Shown here piece after piece: positions 22,492 through 39,844 of a stretch of 64,000 nt of DNA (positions are counted from its first letter, which is position 1; each line of letters begins with the position of its first letter). A program made the translations under genes and the position numbers. The notes under the pieces were generated by a model, which saw nothing but the letters and a program-made list of their open reading frames with translations, was not told the origin of the DNA and made no database searches. Origin of the DNA: Argentina anserina (lineage: Eukaryota; Streptophyta; Magnoliopsida; Rosales; Rosaceae). The DNA lies in assembly GCF_933775445.1 (NCBI RefSeq), contig NC_065877.1:29388001-29452000 (forward strand). Reading direction: 5' to 3'.

Positions 22492-24232
22492 GGATGTGTA
22501 ATCTGGAAAACAGAATTGAAGGAGAAGAAGGAGGAGGAGGAAGCTAGGGGTTAAGACTTGGTGAAGGAAATGAAGGTGTGAGAGTGAGGAAGTGAGTATG
22601 AGGTTGGCGTTAAATTATTGTTGAGCTCTAGAAATGTCAATGGCAACGAAGCATGGCCCATTTAATTTTTGCCTTCCCAAGCCCTGGTTTGGGTTTTGGA
22701 CTAGTGCTGTGCTCCTCAACTCTGCTCCAAGCGCGTTGTCTTGCTTTGCACAATCAAGATTAACACTAACAAAATAAAAGTTACAAACAAAATAACCAAA
22801 TTACTCTAGCATTTTCAAATATGATTAATGATTTTAACAAATATAAAATCTTTCAAACACATAAGTATAAAGGTAAAATATGAATGTCCTACCGTCATCT
22901 TCACTGAGCACGTTTTACCAATACTAATTATAAGAAAAACATCATTTATACAATTTACAACGATTGAGGTGCGTAACTATAGTAACTGTTTATTAACGAA
23001 TACATATATTCATTTATCATTCACTAATTAAAGTAAGTATAATTAGTATATACATAATACAAATTATGAAACGACAAAATTATAACGAACAAGATGAATG
23101 ATTGCAGTGTCGATATCACTTTTATTAAAGCCACAAAAAATAAATAATTCGACATCACCATTATTGAAGTCAGCACACATAATAACTAATTGAGAATATA
23201 TAACAATGTAACAAGACATAATCTTCAATGACATATAAAGGACAATTATTCCAACACACTGTCTGACCATTACATTGCCTGAGATTAAAACATAAGAAAA
23301 GATTAGATTATAATTGGACTTAAATCATAATTACTCAAAACATAAGTAAGAAAGTGAAGGTAACAAATATTTACCCATGCCAAAAGAAGAATAGAATATT
23401 GTCGACGCGCAGGGGGAGCGAGTGAGGAGGAGGGAATGAGGTGTGGATAGAGAGAAACGGGGGTGGGCCCACGGTACAAAACAAAGGCAAGAGAGAGCAC
23501 ATGTGATCACATGATTTTCTTGAACCTAACACCCCCCATGTGCTCCTTCTTCCTGTGATCTACATCACTACCCCCTCGCATGATCGCCACGTGTCATACC
23601 CGATCCCACCCTTTTTGCGCCCTTGCAAACTCAAATCCCGTTCAAAAATTTCCCCACTAATTCGTAGATTATCTGTAAGTCGCATAACCATCTTATTTAA
23701 GACAACTAGACAAGCTCTTTAGTATCAGAGTTAATCCCGTTTAACGATCCCGAACCTGTTTAGGTTAATTATGCAGATAAATAAAAATCTTCCGTACATA
23801 CTTTTCTCTCTTTTCTTTTAAGGTCTAGAACCTAATAAAAGACTCATGAGAGGAAATTTCTTTCAAAGAAACATTAAAAAGTGTAGAACTACTGTCTATT
23901 ATACGGAAGGGAAGTGGAAAATTGGACAAAAAAATGAGAGAAAATTACTTTAACAAATAAAGGAAATGAAGGTGCGGAAAATGGCAAGGAAACAAAAAAA
24001 TTACAAACACGTAACTTTGTAGTATCGTACCAAAAAAAAAAGGGAAGAAGCAAATCATTAATCATAAAAACATATAAACATAACAGATCTGCTTTTATCA
24101 AGATTTATGCAGGGTTGACCACCTTGCCATTAGAACCAAACTATAACGTTTGACATGTATGTATTTTATATCATATCAAAATCTCGTCTGGGCTTAAGCC
24201 TAGATAGTCTTCTATATGAATCCGTCTCTGTT
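22492..24232. other. Intergenic region upstream of the HLH gene
   Basis: The first few hundred bases should include the 5' UTR and promoter of the minus-strand HLH gene. The rest is AT-rich with no recognisable gene or paired repeat ends. Confidence 0.4.
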
Positions 24233-24360
24233 AACGACGTTAGGGGTGGGTATAAAAAATAAAAATCTTGATCCCGTCCTGAAATTTATAGGGACGGGAC
24301 GGGACGTGAGATGAGCCCCGTCTCATCCCATCTCATCACGTGCCCACCCCTAAACGACGT
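24233..24360. mobile_element. Miniature hAT-type MITE
   Basis: A 112-bp element at 24241-24352 starting TAGGGGTGGG and ending CCCACCCCTA, a perfect 10-bp terminal inverted repeat. It is flanked by a perfect 8-bp duplication AACGACGT (24233-24240 and 24353-24360). The interior is rich in GGGAC/GTCCC repeats. Terminal TAGGGGTG is common in plant hAT MITEs. Confidence 0.9.
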
Positions 24361-25111
24361 AATGACGGTAAGAGCATGAGAAGTTGAGAATCCTGGTAGA
24401 CTGTCATTTCGCCATAGTCCAGTATGTAATTTAATTAGGCTTAATTTCTAATATCTAATATTACGAGATGAAATGAAATGAGTGAGAAACTTTCATCTAG
24501 TTTAATTTCTTTTGTTGCATAGTGTCACAAATCTAAAAAATTTCTACATCAGAAATTAGTCTTTTAGTACATATAAAATGGGCCAAGAATACAGCGCAAC
24601 GTCTGACCATTGTGAAAATTCATTAAAAAAAGTCTTCTCGTTTTGAATAGTTATGTAGCAGTTCCAACTTATCGTATCCATGATTTAGGCTTTAGAGACA
24701 ATACTATTCCACTACAAATAATTTTATTTCTATTTTTCTTAAAACCCAATGGAGATGTAGAAGTAGTACGCTATTCTATTGGGATGGAGGCATGTTACCT
24801 GCTGATATTCTAGAACCGCAGAATAATAAGTGGAAGTGAGGTGAGGTCGGTTAAGTGAAGCCAGCGACGGGTGAGGTGGTGTTAATGGAGGAGGGGTGGT
24901 GGTGTTAATGGAGGAGGGGTGGTGGTGTTTCCAAGGAGGAAACCAGCGGAGGTTGACGGTGATCCTCTCCTCTGATTTAGATCATCATCATCATCATTAT
25001 CATCATCGGGATTGAGAGATTGATTTGGTTTTGTTGGGCATATGGGGCTCCATGTGATCAGTCCCCTCCTTACTCCCATGTTTCTTCTTTGCTGTCACAT
25101 TCACACACTAC

Positions 25112-25344
25112 ACTACAGCCTGTTTCTTCTTCTCTCTTAGTTTTTTTCTCTTTGTTGGATAAATATTCTATTTTACCTAAATCCTTTACCTTCAACCTCA
25201 AAGCATTTATTTGGATCACAATCAGTCGCAATCGGATTCTAGAGCTTTGAGTCTTTTTTTTTTTTTTTATAGTTTAGTCCTTTCTTTTTTGTCTTCTCAA
25301 ATAAATTAGGGGGGAGCCGTACTCCATCCAAGTACAATGTTTTG
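25112..25344. repeat. Direct duplication, copy 1
   Basis: About 233 bp highly similar to 26270-26498, from ACTACAGCCTG to CAATGTTTTG. Differences are mainly in poly-T lengths. The copies are separated by about 925 bp of unique AT-rich DNA that includes GTGTTTGGTA motifs typical of DNA-transposon ends. Confidence 0.95.
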
Positions 25345-26269
25345 ACCGTGATCTAATGCTGTGTTTGGTACAGCTGAGCTTATTACAAAAGCTGGTTTAT
25401 ACTTATTTTTTAAAATAAGTGACTAATAAATAAAGTAGCTGAGTGTTTGGTAAACTGACTTTTATAAGTGGCTGTTTGTAGAAGAAGCCATGACAATGTG
25501 TTTGGTAAACTCAATCTGACTTATGCTTTTAATTTGTTAAATGACCAATTTAGACATTTAAGATAATTTTGTATGAATTGTTTGATAATATAATTTACTC
25601 AAGTATATTATTTCCATATCATTTTTTTAACTTTCTTAAAAACATTATGACTAGTATGCGACATTTGAAAATAAAAACATATACATATTAAACCAGCAAG
25701 TACAAGTAATTGCTAACAATTTATAGTCAAGAAAAAAAAGGCAATGAATAATTTATGATATTAATTCAAAACATCTACTTGAATATGAATAGATGTATAC
25801 ATCTATTCACTATATAATGTAGTATATATACATATTGAATACATCTATTCAATACATTGACCAAAACAACAATTTTGGTTTATCTTTTACCCTCATAGTA
25901 ATAACAGAGTGTAATCATTCTGACTATAATCAACGACAGTTACTTGAGATCTTAGAACATCTTCAATAAAGATGTTAAAAGTTGCTGTCAATTTAAATTT
26001 TGGCATCTGACATGGCACATATAGGCGTATAGCATTTGCTATTTTGACTAATCTTGATTTCCAATAGAGATTTCTAATTTGAATATTATTTTCATATATA
26101 CCATTCTTTTCTCTTGTTTTTTTTTAATCTTGTATCAAGTGTTAAATCCATAGTGTGTCATGTCCGAACTGCAGCAACATTGTTGCAAATTTATAACCAA
26201 TATGACACGAGATACAACAAGATAAAAAACTACTTCAAAATTGAACCAATCCTACTACAATGAAGAGAA

Positions 26270-26498
26270 ACTACAGCCTGTTTCTTCTTCTCTCTTAGTT
26301 TTTTTTCTCTTTGTTGGATAAATATTCTATTTTACCTAAATCCTTTACCTTCAACCTCAAAGCATTTCTTTGGATCACAATCAGTCGCAATCGGATTCTA
26401 GAGCTTTGAGTTTTTTTTTTATATAGTTTAGTCCTTTCTTTGTTGTCTTCTCAAATAAATTAGGGGGGAGCCGTACTCCATCCAAGTACAATGTTTTG
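26270..26498. repeat. Direct duplication, copy 2
   Basis: About 229 bp matching 25112-25344. Similarity resumes weakly after copy 2 (GTGACCTAATC against GTGATCTAATG after copy 1), so the duplicated unit was slightly longer. The copies lack TG...CA ends, so they are not called LTRs. Confidence 0.95.
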
Positions 26499-28560
26499 CA
26501 GGTCACGGTTGTGACCTAATCTCAGATCTATAAAGATTGTGTTCTAGTGTAAGAAATATAGAAAACAGTTTCATCAACAACTAAGACATCATCCTTTGAA
26601 ATGATTTGGTATGACATATGGGGTTTAATTGTATGATCATGTGTGAATGTTTAAGAGTATTTAATAGCGTCATCATTGCGGCTAAACTCGATAAACTGGA
26701 TTCTTTCTTTTTTTGAAAATTGAATAGTCACGAGTAATTATTATGTGTACCGGACACATCACGTGACACTATCATGTAGTATATCAAGCCAATCATATTA
26801 CGCTACGATATAATTAACACGCACGTAGTGAAAATGACAAAAGTTTATTTACATATGATAATCAATCAGAAATAATCACAGTAAAAAATGAACCAATAAC
26901 TTTAAAAATGTAAATCACGTGAGATATGTAGTGGTTATACATAATAATTTCTCCTAAAATGCGACCATGTGCATATCCCACCCGATTGACATCATTGAAT
27001 CTGTTTTTTTTAATAATTTGACATATTATATTAAAAATAAGCTCCGTAAGTACCCGAACAAGAACATTCACCCAAAAATCCCAAATAGTATGTTGAACCA
27101 AGTCGGCCAAAAATCATTTTCCAGAACCCACTAGTGTCATCATCATTCAAACATTTCGTCGAACATTTTATGTCCGGACTGAAGAATATACAAAGCTTAA
27201 GAGAATAATTAATTAAGAAGAACAAGCATGCAATGAAAAGAAAATCAAGAAAGAGATACTGTCAAAGAGTAAATGAAGATGAAATGAGTGTTGTGTTGAG
27301 AAGAGGGGTGCATGTGGTGAAGAAGAAAGGGGCCCTTATGATGGGTGCTCATTGAGACAAGGTATACGTGCGAAGAGGGTCCATATGTACATCAAAGTAT
27401 TGAAGAATGATATGGCATGGAACATTGTGCACCCCATTCCTCCCCCTCCATAATTATAATCACAGGAGAGAAGTGATCGATCGAACGGGGCATCGTGGCA
27501 TCATGGACGTGCTTTGCTTCTTCTTCTTCTTCTATCTGTAATCTGCTGCAACTGGTGTGCTTCTGCTGTGCTGTGCAAAAGTGTTGTTAATTCCTGTGTG
27601 TGCGAGTCAGGGAAAACTGTTGCTGGATGCCCGTGGCTGCCAACTCATTTTTCTCCATCACCAACTGTACACATACATGTCCATCATGCCTGGTTTTCTT
27701 TCAACTTGGCTTAGTGCGAGGGGGCATCTCCCAACAGTGTGCATGATGAGATGTTTACAATGTTATTCGTTAAAATTTGCTTTGGGACTCGGGTTTTGTA
27801 GGGCTTTAGCAAATTGCTATATAGATATAGTGAAATTCTTCAGATTTTCAACTATTAGCCCATGCAATGGTTTAAGAGAATATCTTGTGTCGCATCGACC
27901 AATCTAGCGTTCATTAGTCACTGGCTAGACTGGTCGGTCAAGCTAATCTCGAAATAACTTCAAACAAAATTGGGAACATAACGATTACTATTAACCCGTG
28001 GTTGGTATTTTTTAGGAGAATATCTTGTGTTAGGCAGTCTGACTAACCAAGCTAGGGGTTATCTGCCCTCTGTATGCAAGGCAATGGAATGATAAGCAAT
28101 TTAAGTTTGTAAGCTGAGATCGAGTTAAATGAAATCATTTTGATTTGAAAATAAGTAATAAATAATAATCCAATGATGTGTTTATGTATCAAAAATCCCA
28201 ATGTTTCCTACAATCAATAATATCTAAAGGATGATGAAAAAAGTTTTGTGTCCAGGCATTAGCTGCTCTTGATCATACTTTCTTTTAGAATACTGTATCA
28301 TCATTTTGCGTTTATCAGGCTGATTTCTCTGTCAAAGTTCAAGGAAATTCTAAGGAATAGATTTTTCACTGTATCTTCAGATAAAATAACTAAAACCCAC
28401 ATGATCCGAGCAGCATGGGTCTATGAGATGAGATCCATCTGTACTCTAGAGCATTCATTTCCATTCCATTCACGTATCTCCCAACAAACAACCTAAGAGT
28501 TGAGCTTCCCATCCGGGAACAAAGGAGGAAACACCAAAACAAGATATACTGAGATGATCT
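26499..28560. other. Gene-free stretch
   Basis: No coding domain, RNA gene or paired transposon ends are seen. Short ORFs lack support. Confidence 0.4.
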
Positions 28561-29277
28561 TCCAAAACCTTTATTAACAGCATAGCAGAGGCACCCATAT
28601 CACCTTGCCTGCACTCTGCTTTGTATCTCATTACTTCTGTTATGTGTTTTCAGACTTCTGTTTTCTTAATGTTTGCTGTTGAAATCCAGAATACATCAAT
28701 GCAAGCAGGTTGGGGTTCCATTTGCTGCCGAAGATTAGATCGGCTTGTATATGCAAAATCGAAGTAAAGAGGATGGATTTGATGAATGATGAAAGAATCA
28801 TATCATTTCTCATCCGATCCCCACATCCCCCACAAAGCTTAACTCATAACTGATCCATTTACTTCCTTCACAGGACAACTGTGGGAATTTCAGCTCTCTT
28901 TCCTTCAATGCACCTCGTTCTGCACAATGAGAAGCCTCGTAGATTTATAAGCCCACTTCTATGATAATGTTGCAGACAGAAGTACAGATTTGCAGGTAGT
29001 TAAAACCAAGGGGGAGAGTTTCATTTTTGAATATGAAAGTATAATTTCACTAACACTCTTGTGGCAACATAAATGTACTTGTATCCAACATAACAAACGA
29101 AAGCCCGGATCTTTTAAAGTGAAGCACTCCCATCACCTGCTTTGAAACTCGCTTGGAGTGCTTTTCCATTCCATTTCACACGCACGGAGGAACAGGAATC
29201 CATCTTCTTCCCCTGCATGATCAACTGCTTCATTAGGGTAACATTTTTATGGGCTCCAACTCGGTCTAAATGCTTCC

Positions 29278-33668
<4,391 letters not shown>

Positions 33669-36550
33669 TATTATGCCAAATCCACAATTCAAAATCTAAA
33701 AAAAACAGAGCCAAAAGCCTATCTCTCTCTCTCACCCAGTTGAGATCAAGCAGAGCAAAACCAAACTCAATTGTCAATTCCCACTAAACACTTAGCCACA
33801 TTTGCCCCACCTACCTCTGCTCCTTATCAAAAGCACAGAATCCCACCTTATTCTCAAACCCAAATCCCTGACCCAGCATAGAACCCAGAACACCAAATCC
33901 CTCATGCACTTGAAGACCTCCAATTCCAACTCCAGCCCCAAAATCCCAATAACTGAACAATAATTAGACCACCCACCAACTACCACCATAAATTAGCATC
34001 CAGCGCATAAAGCTTAAACATTTCGCAATTGGGTTTCCCAATTGGGTTCCTAATCCCACTTGGGTTTCCCAAGAACAGCAAGAAGAAGCAGAAGCAGAAG
34101 CAGTGATGGAAGCAACAGAGTCTGTATGCATGTATGTGCTGCAAGATCTGATTTTTACACCGACAAAATGGGGACTTTGAGGACTGAGAGAGAGAGAGAG
34201 AGAGGAGAGAGGAGAGGAGATGAGATGAGATGAATAAATCTAGGGAAAGCAAAGCTTAAAATGGATGGTGCGGTATGCTTTCGTAATCGTATATTGTGTT
34301 TGCACGAGAGAAAGCGTATAGATACGGATAAGGATCGACGAGAAAGGAAAGTCAAAATTTATTACGGAGGAAATGTAGGGGTGTGTTTCGTATTTACAGC
34401 GGGGTTGTAAAAACATCTTCAACGGCTTTTATTACAAAGAAGTAAATTTTAAAATTTCTAAAAAATTTATGCTAACTCCAACCGATTCTTTATTTTATAG
34501 ATTTTTATATTTATTATTGTAATTTAATATTTTTATTTTTATTTATCATAACCATAATATATTTTATAATTTAATATTATTGATTTTGAATATTTATTGC
34601 AGATTTTTTATTAATTGTAATCTAAGTTTGAGTTGTTGAAGAAAGTGTAAGCATTTAATATTTAGTTATGCAAATTTTTGACAAATGCTGTAAATTTGGA
34701 GAATAAACTTTTCTTTTTCATTAATGGAAGAGGATGCTATGCACCTTAGAGTACAGGCACCGGCCCTTAAAATAATACTTAATACCCAATTAGATTGATT
34801 TGATCCTTCAGCTTCTTATAACACCTATTCCAAGATTGACGCCCGTTAGCAGAAATTAAAACCTAAAATAAAGCTAGTCAACACTCAACACAACACAGTA
34901 GAAAACTATGGATGAATATTTTACCCAATTATGGTTGCAGTTAGACATCGTCGAATTGGGTGGTAGAGCTAGGATTTGATTAGAAATTGGAGACAAGGGG
35001 GAGCGCGGGTTCGGGTTCGAGGGGAGGGAGGATGAGAGGTTGTGGTTGTGTGATTGGCTTTCTTCTCTGGTTGGGTTTCAGATTGGGTAGAAAGGGGGAG
35101 AAGGGGCAGTAGTTAAAGGAGGAGAGGGATTAAGGAGAGATCGATGGTGGGGGAGGATTATAATTGGGGTTGGGTTTCCATATTTGAGGTCTTGCCACAT
35201 TGCTTTTCCGGCGGATTGGGTGTGGTTTTTGGGAAAAGGGTGTGCAGCAAAAGAGATTGCTCGGGTTTGTCCGCGTCATCAAAGTTTTGTTCTCATAATT
35301 TGGGAGTTTGCTGATGATGATGCCATGATGTTGGGGGGTTTCTCGGTGTGGGTGGATGCAAATCTTGTTTTTGGGTGGATGGGGAGGTTAACAGAGTTTG
35401 AAAGAAAATCACGTGTTTATGCACGTGTTGTGGTTGTGATTCACCGCTAGAGCTCTGAATAGGCTCCCTTCATTAATTTCTCTATTTTAGAGAATGAGAT
35501 GAAGAAGTTGTTGAAGTTAAAATTGACATTTTTCTCTAAATTTTCACTTTTCTTCAAAATGCATAATCTGTTGTTGATGATGCTATAAGAGATTTGGTGC
35601 CATAATGGCAAATTCTTCTATTGCAATTCTACTTGTTCCACTTCTTCTAGTGTCTAGAGTCCATATGATGATCTTCACAGCTAGACAAACACCATATTTA
35701 TAGCACAATATTGTTGCGAGAAATTAAAAACGTGTTGATATTATTTTTACGTATGGAATTTAAATTTATCGTTTGAAAGTAAGTTATGGCTATTTCAATG
35801 CATTGTTGATATAGTAATTTAGTTATCGTTATTTATCGAGCACATCGTGATTAGTCGAGTGCTTGTGTGGTAGGATTTGAGATGTGGGAGGAGGGAGGTT
35901 GGTGGTTTATAGGAATAGGACTATAGGAGTAGCTAGGTATACAAAGTGCCCATAGAGAAAATTGACTTGATTTTTATTGATTAATTGGATAGACCACATC
36001 ATGGTGGCATTATCATGAAATAAGTAGGAGAATGTGATTGGATCTCAGTATTGATTTTTCTATGACATATTTTTAGAATAGCAACATGATTATGCAATTA
36101 AATCTTGGATTATATCTAACTAGTTACTCCATTAAGATATTCAGTCATGCATCACACATTAATGTAAGAAACATGACCGAAATTAGGTTGTCATTTCAAG
36201 AGAACGGTCCCAAGGAAAAATATCTAATGAATTAATTAGGAAATTTTCGTTGATGGCCAAACTAATTTGATGAATTAATAATTGTCCATATCAATTAGGG
36301 GCTTGACATGAACTTGAACTCCAGGTGGCCAAATTTGGTCGGTCGTTTGTACAAATTTATATTTAATATGGTTCTAGGACCCCCAACTAAATTATTAGTT
36401 CACCAAATACATGTTCACAGTTTACATAAAACACCACATGCATGTATATATGCAACGATGTATTTTCAATTTTCATCGAAAAAAAACGATGTATTATCAA
36501 CAGTATGTGTATATTCATTGAAAAACCATGTCTAAATGAAAAAAAAAAAC
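33669..36550. other. Upstream region of MPK20 and gene-free DNA
   Basis: The first 500 bp or so holds the MPK20 5' leader and promoter on the minus strand, including a short GA run near 34188-34205. The rest shows no recognised gene apart from a short signal-peptide-like ORF at 35605-35703. Confidence 0.4.
35605..35703 (+). CDS. Short ORF resembling a secreted-peptide leader (very tentative)
   Basis: A 32-codon ORF starting MANSSIAILLVPLLLVS and ending ARQTPYL. Met, small polar residues and then a hydrophobic core look like a plant signal peptide, and a stop follows soon after. It could be the first part of a small secreted peptide gene or a chance ORF. No downstream exon was recognised. Confidence 0.15.
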   Translation: MANSSIAILLVPLLLVSRVHMMIFTARQTPYL

Positions 36551-36559
36551 TTATACGTA

Positions 36560-36960
36560 ACCACGGAGTGTGGTGTAGTGGTTTCTGACCGTGACAACTC
36601 TTTAACCAGAGCTTAAATGTGACATTGATCATAGGTTCAATCGTTGGCGGAAGCATTACATACATCTTTGTTTTTAATTGGACCACAATATGGGCTTGAG
36701 TTGGGCATTGAAGACATTACTATGGTCAGGGTACCTGGTTTCTGAACTACCATGTTGGAGTCATTTCACATAGGTTCCGTCAATGATTAGTCTCATGCCG
36801 GAGGAATTACCTTCGGCCGTGGGGATCCTTTGATGCCCGGTTTCTAGACTGGCCTCTCCTTTTTGGTATGCAGTGGTGTACCACCGTAGAGTATTTGGGG
36901 GTTTTCCTCTGGTGAATTTGTCTTCGGGCCCCATATAGGAAATGTCTTAAAACTGAAAAT
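36560..36960 (+). mobile_element. Possible tRNA-derived SINE
   Basis: GTGTGGTGTAGTGG near 36568 resembles a Pol III A box, and GGTTCAATCG near 36631 resembles a B box about 55 bp downstream. This spacing is typical of tRNA-derived SINEs. The following sequence to about 36960 is interspersed-repeat-like. No clean target duplication or tail was identified. Confidence 0.35.
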
Positions 36961-38880
36961 TTAAAAGAAAAAACACCTACAAGTTGTGTTTTTTTTATTA
37001 AGGAAAATATAGGTTTTTTTAGAGGTCTCTCTTTGTATTTTCTCTGACTATAAACTTTGGAAGCTAAATTATAGAACCTTCGCTAGCTAGAACACCAATA
37101 AATGTTGTATTCCACGTTGCTTTTGTGTAGCATATGGAAGAGCAGTACGTACTGTTTATAGGAACTCGATCGATCTTATGTCATATGTTTAAAGATCACA
37201 TTTTCCCAAGGTACCATCTCAAATAGAAGTCTGATAATGGTTATTAATGCAGACACGGAAGTAACAACACATAGTTTACCTTTTAGACAGCTACATACAA
37301 TTAAAATTGTACGTAAACAAATGTATTTATCTATATATAGGTCTGTATTTGATATGTAATATGTATCTGTATTTAATCAGGTGGCTATATATACGACTTA
37401 TATTGGAAATCCTTGATCTTGTATATATAAAATCTACAAGACCTATGTACTTGAAAACTTGAAAGCAAGGATCATACCTTCCAACTATAGACGTTTCAAC
37501 CAACCTAGGTATGGAGAACCCCAAATAAATATATAAGTTTCACACGAGTAATCGATACTCATTATATAAGAGCTACTCAGTCGTAATGCCGATTAAGTAA
37601 GGTGTAATTGATTTGAAAAGGTGGAATTATAGCATAAAGGAAACGAACTCGAGAGATTGAATACTGTAGAATCTCGTATAACAAAGGACAAAAGTCGGAT
37701 CCAACCAGTTTGCCACGGAATAACTTTTTTTTTTTTTTTCTGATGGACTCTTAAATAATCTTTGATATATCACTTCACCGTTCAAAACTTCAAATCATCA
37801 TACTGATCGAAGTGGGCGTGGAGGCCAACCACAAAAGTTGGGAGGGGCAATAGCATCGACCTTCTTTATAAAAATATGTTGGACAAGTAAGCATCCATTA
37901 ATAAAATACAACGATTGCTCTTCTTTCAAATCTCCCAAAGCAAAGTATTCTGTCTGGGTCTTTTTATCTCCTACCACAACTTTTCTTCTCTTGGATGTTT
38001 GGTGGTCTCTATCACATAGTAGCTTTATAAAATTCCTAAAAGTCCGTTGCGCTTGCCCTAATATTATTTCAATGTAGTTCATACTTCATACAACAGATCG
38101 AAGACATTCATCTCAAAGAAGCATTAGAAAACGAATGAAGGGGAGATTATAAAAGTTTAAATTGCCTTTCTCCAATAGCTTGCCGTGATACACTGATTTC
38201 AGAAAAGATGATTTGCTACAAAAGTTAAAGGATAGATCAACGGATTAACAAATAGATCTAGTGCTACTACTTGCTTTCACAATCACGCATGAAAAATATA
38301 TATACAATGTAGGTTGAAGAGAGAAACTTGAATTTTCCCCGGCCATTTTTAATGGAGTGGTCGTTTTCATTCAATCATTTTGGTAATTAATTCGTTTTAT
38401 AGTCCAAAGCTAGAAAACTTCTAATTAATCTTAATTACATGCTATTACATGATAGGCTTGTAATTAATGTGTTGTATGTACTTAGAACGAATCGGTCATC
38501 ATCACTACAATTGTGCCTTATCTAGTGTACGCGCATGGTATAGGGATCGGAACATGGGAACATTCATCACAAAAATTGAACAAACTTCGTGGATATCTAT
38601 CACGATCTCTTAATCCATAGATAATGCGTTCCAAATCCTACTAAGGATAAGTTGAAAAGAGGCTTATGACATCGTTACATATTTTAACTAAACACTAATC
38701 GTGTGACACGTAAGTTGAATATACAGGGTTTGCCGGTGAAAGTAATTATTAGCACAAACATCGGTCTACCGGTCTAGGAATTACAATTTCGGATCGAGCA
38801 CATAGAGATCAACATATACAAGATGGAGAAGGAGCATATCGATCAATTGTATCATATCAATTTTATCAACTATCTATTTG

Positions 38881-38906
38881 ATATATATATATATATATAT
38901 ATATAT
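38881..38906. repeat. AT dinucleotide microsatellite
   Basis: Thirteen AT units in gene-poor DNA. Confidence 0.95.
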
Positions 38907-39797
38907 CATAGAGTAGCATATTCTTAACTAGTTAAAGAAGGGTGATAATGAATCAAGTGTGAAATGCCTTTTCATATTGCACTCAACAAGATCCACTAAA
39001 CTCTTTGAGGATGTGGCGTATGTACAAACACTTACGGCTCACCGGCCAAACCTCAACATAAAGCAAAACCCATTAACACACGACACACGCACCAGTATAA
39101 AAAGCACCCAAAGGCAATGTGTTCCATCTCAAGTACCTCACTACCTCTCCGATCTGTTGATCAACTTTTATCTCAACTAGAAAGGAAGAGCCGAGGAGAG
39201 CAGAAACAAAGAAAGAAACAGATAAGAAGAACCTATAATTACCCACCTGAAAAACCTACTTGCAAGCAAGCTTTCCCCGGGCTATAAAGATGAAGAAACG
39301 TATACATTATAAAGCCTTTGGAACTTGTATATCAATATAATGGCACCTAATATATATATATGTATGTACACACTGATGAAATGACTGGTATCCACCACAT
39401 AACTTATAACCCTAAATCAGAAGGAAGCTGAAGGAAGACGACGACCTGCCAACCCATGCAGACACAAAGCAACCCTAACCCTAAATGCTCACATGTGAGG
39501 TCGTCCGTCCATCCCTCCTCACGCGCGCCACGTGTCCCCGCAAGTCAAACGTTTGTATTTAACCATTTTACCGCCAGAGTTCCTCTACGTACGAAGATAC
39601 TGCAACGTATGACCGTATTCATATACGTCTGTGATACTCAACGAATGTACAATCTTCCCGTCCGTCCTCATCAGACCCCCACATGGCCACTTGAACTTCC
39701 CTCGATCAGAGACCGTCCGAAGAAAGGTGCGTGGGCCCAACCCTACCAGTACTGGTGCTGATATGTTGCGGGTCCCATGTTCTGTCGGTCGCATGAT

Positions 39798-39800
<3 letters not shown>

Positions 39801-39841
<41 letters not shown>
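39801..39841. repeat. GA dinucleotide microsatellite
   Basis: About 20 uninterrupted GA units. Confidence 0.95.

Positions 39842-39844
<3 letters not shown>

Noticed and set aside
25112..26498. LTR pair of a TRIM element
   Set aside because: Repeats lack TG...CA ends, primer-binding site and a target duplication.
37798..38082. 94-codon minus-strand ORF, possible MATH-domain fragment
   Set aside because: Resemblance is limited to a few hydrophobic residues; no conserved motif could be named.
39040..39320. MicroRNA gene candidate after a TATA-like box
   Set aside because: No known microRNA sequence and no clear stem-loop could be read.
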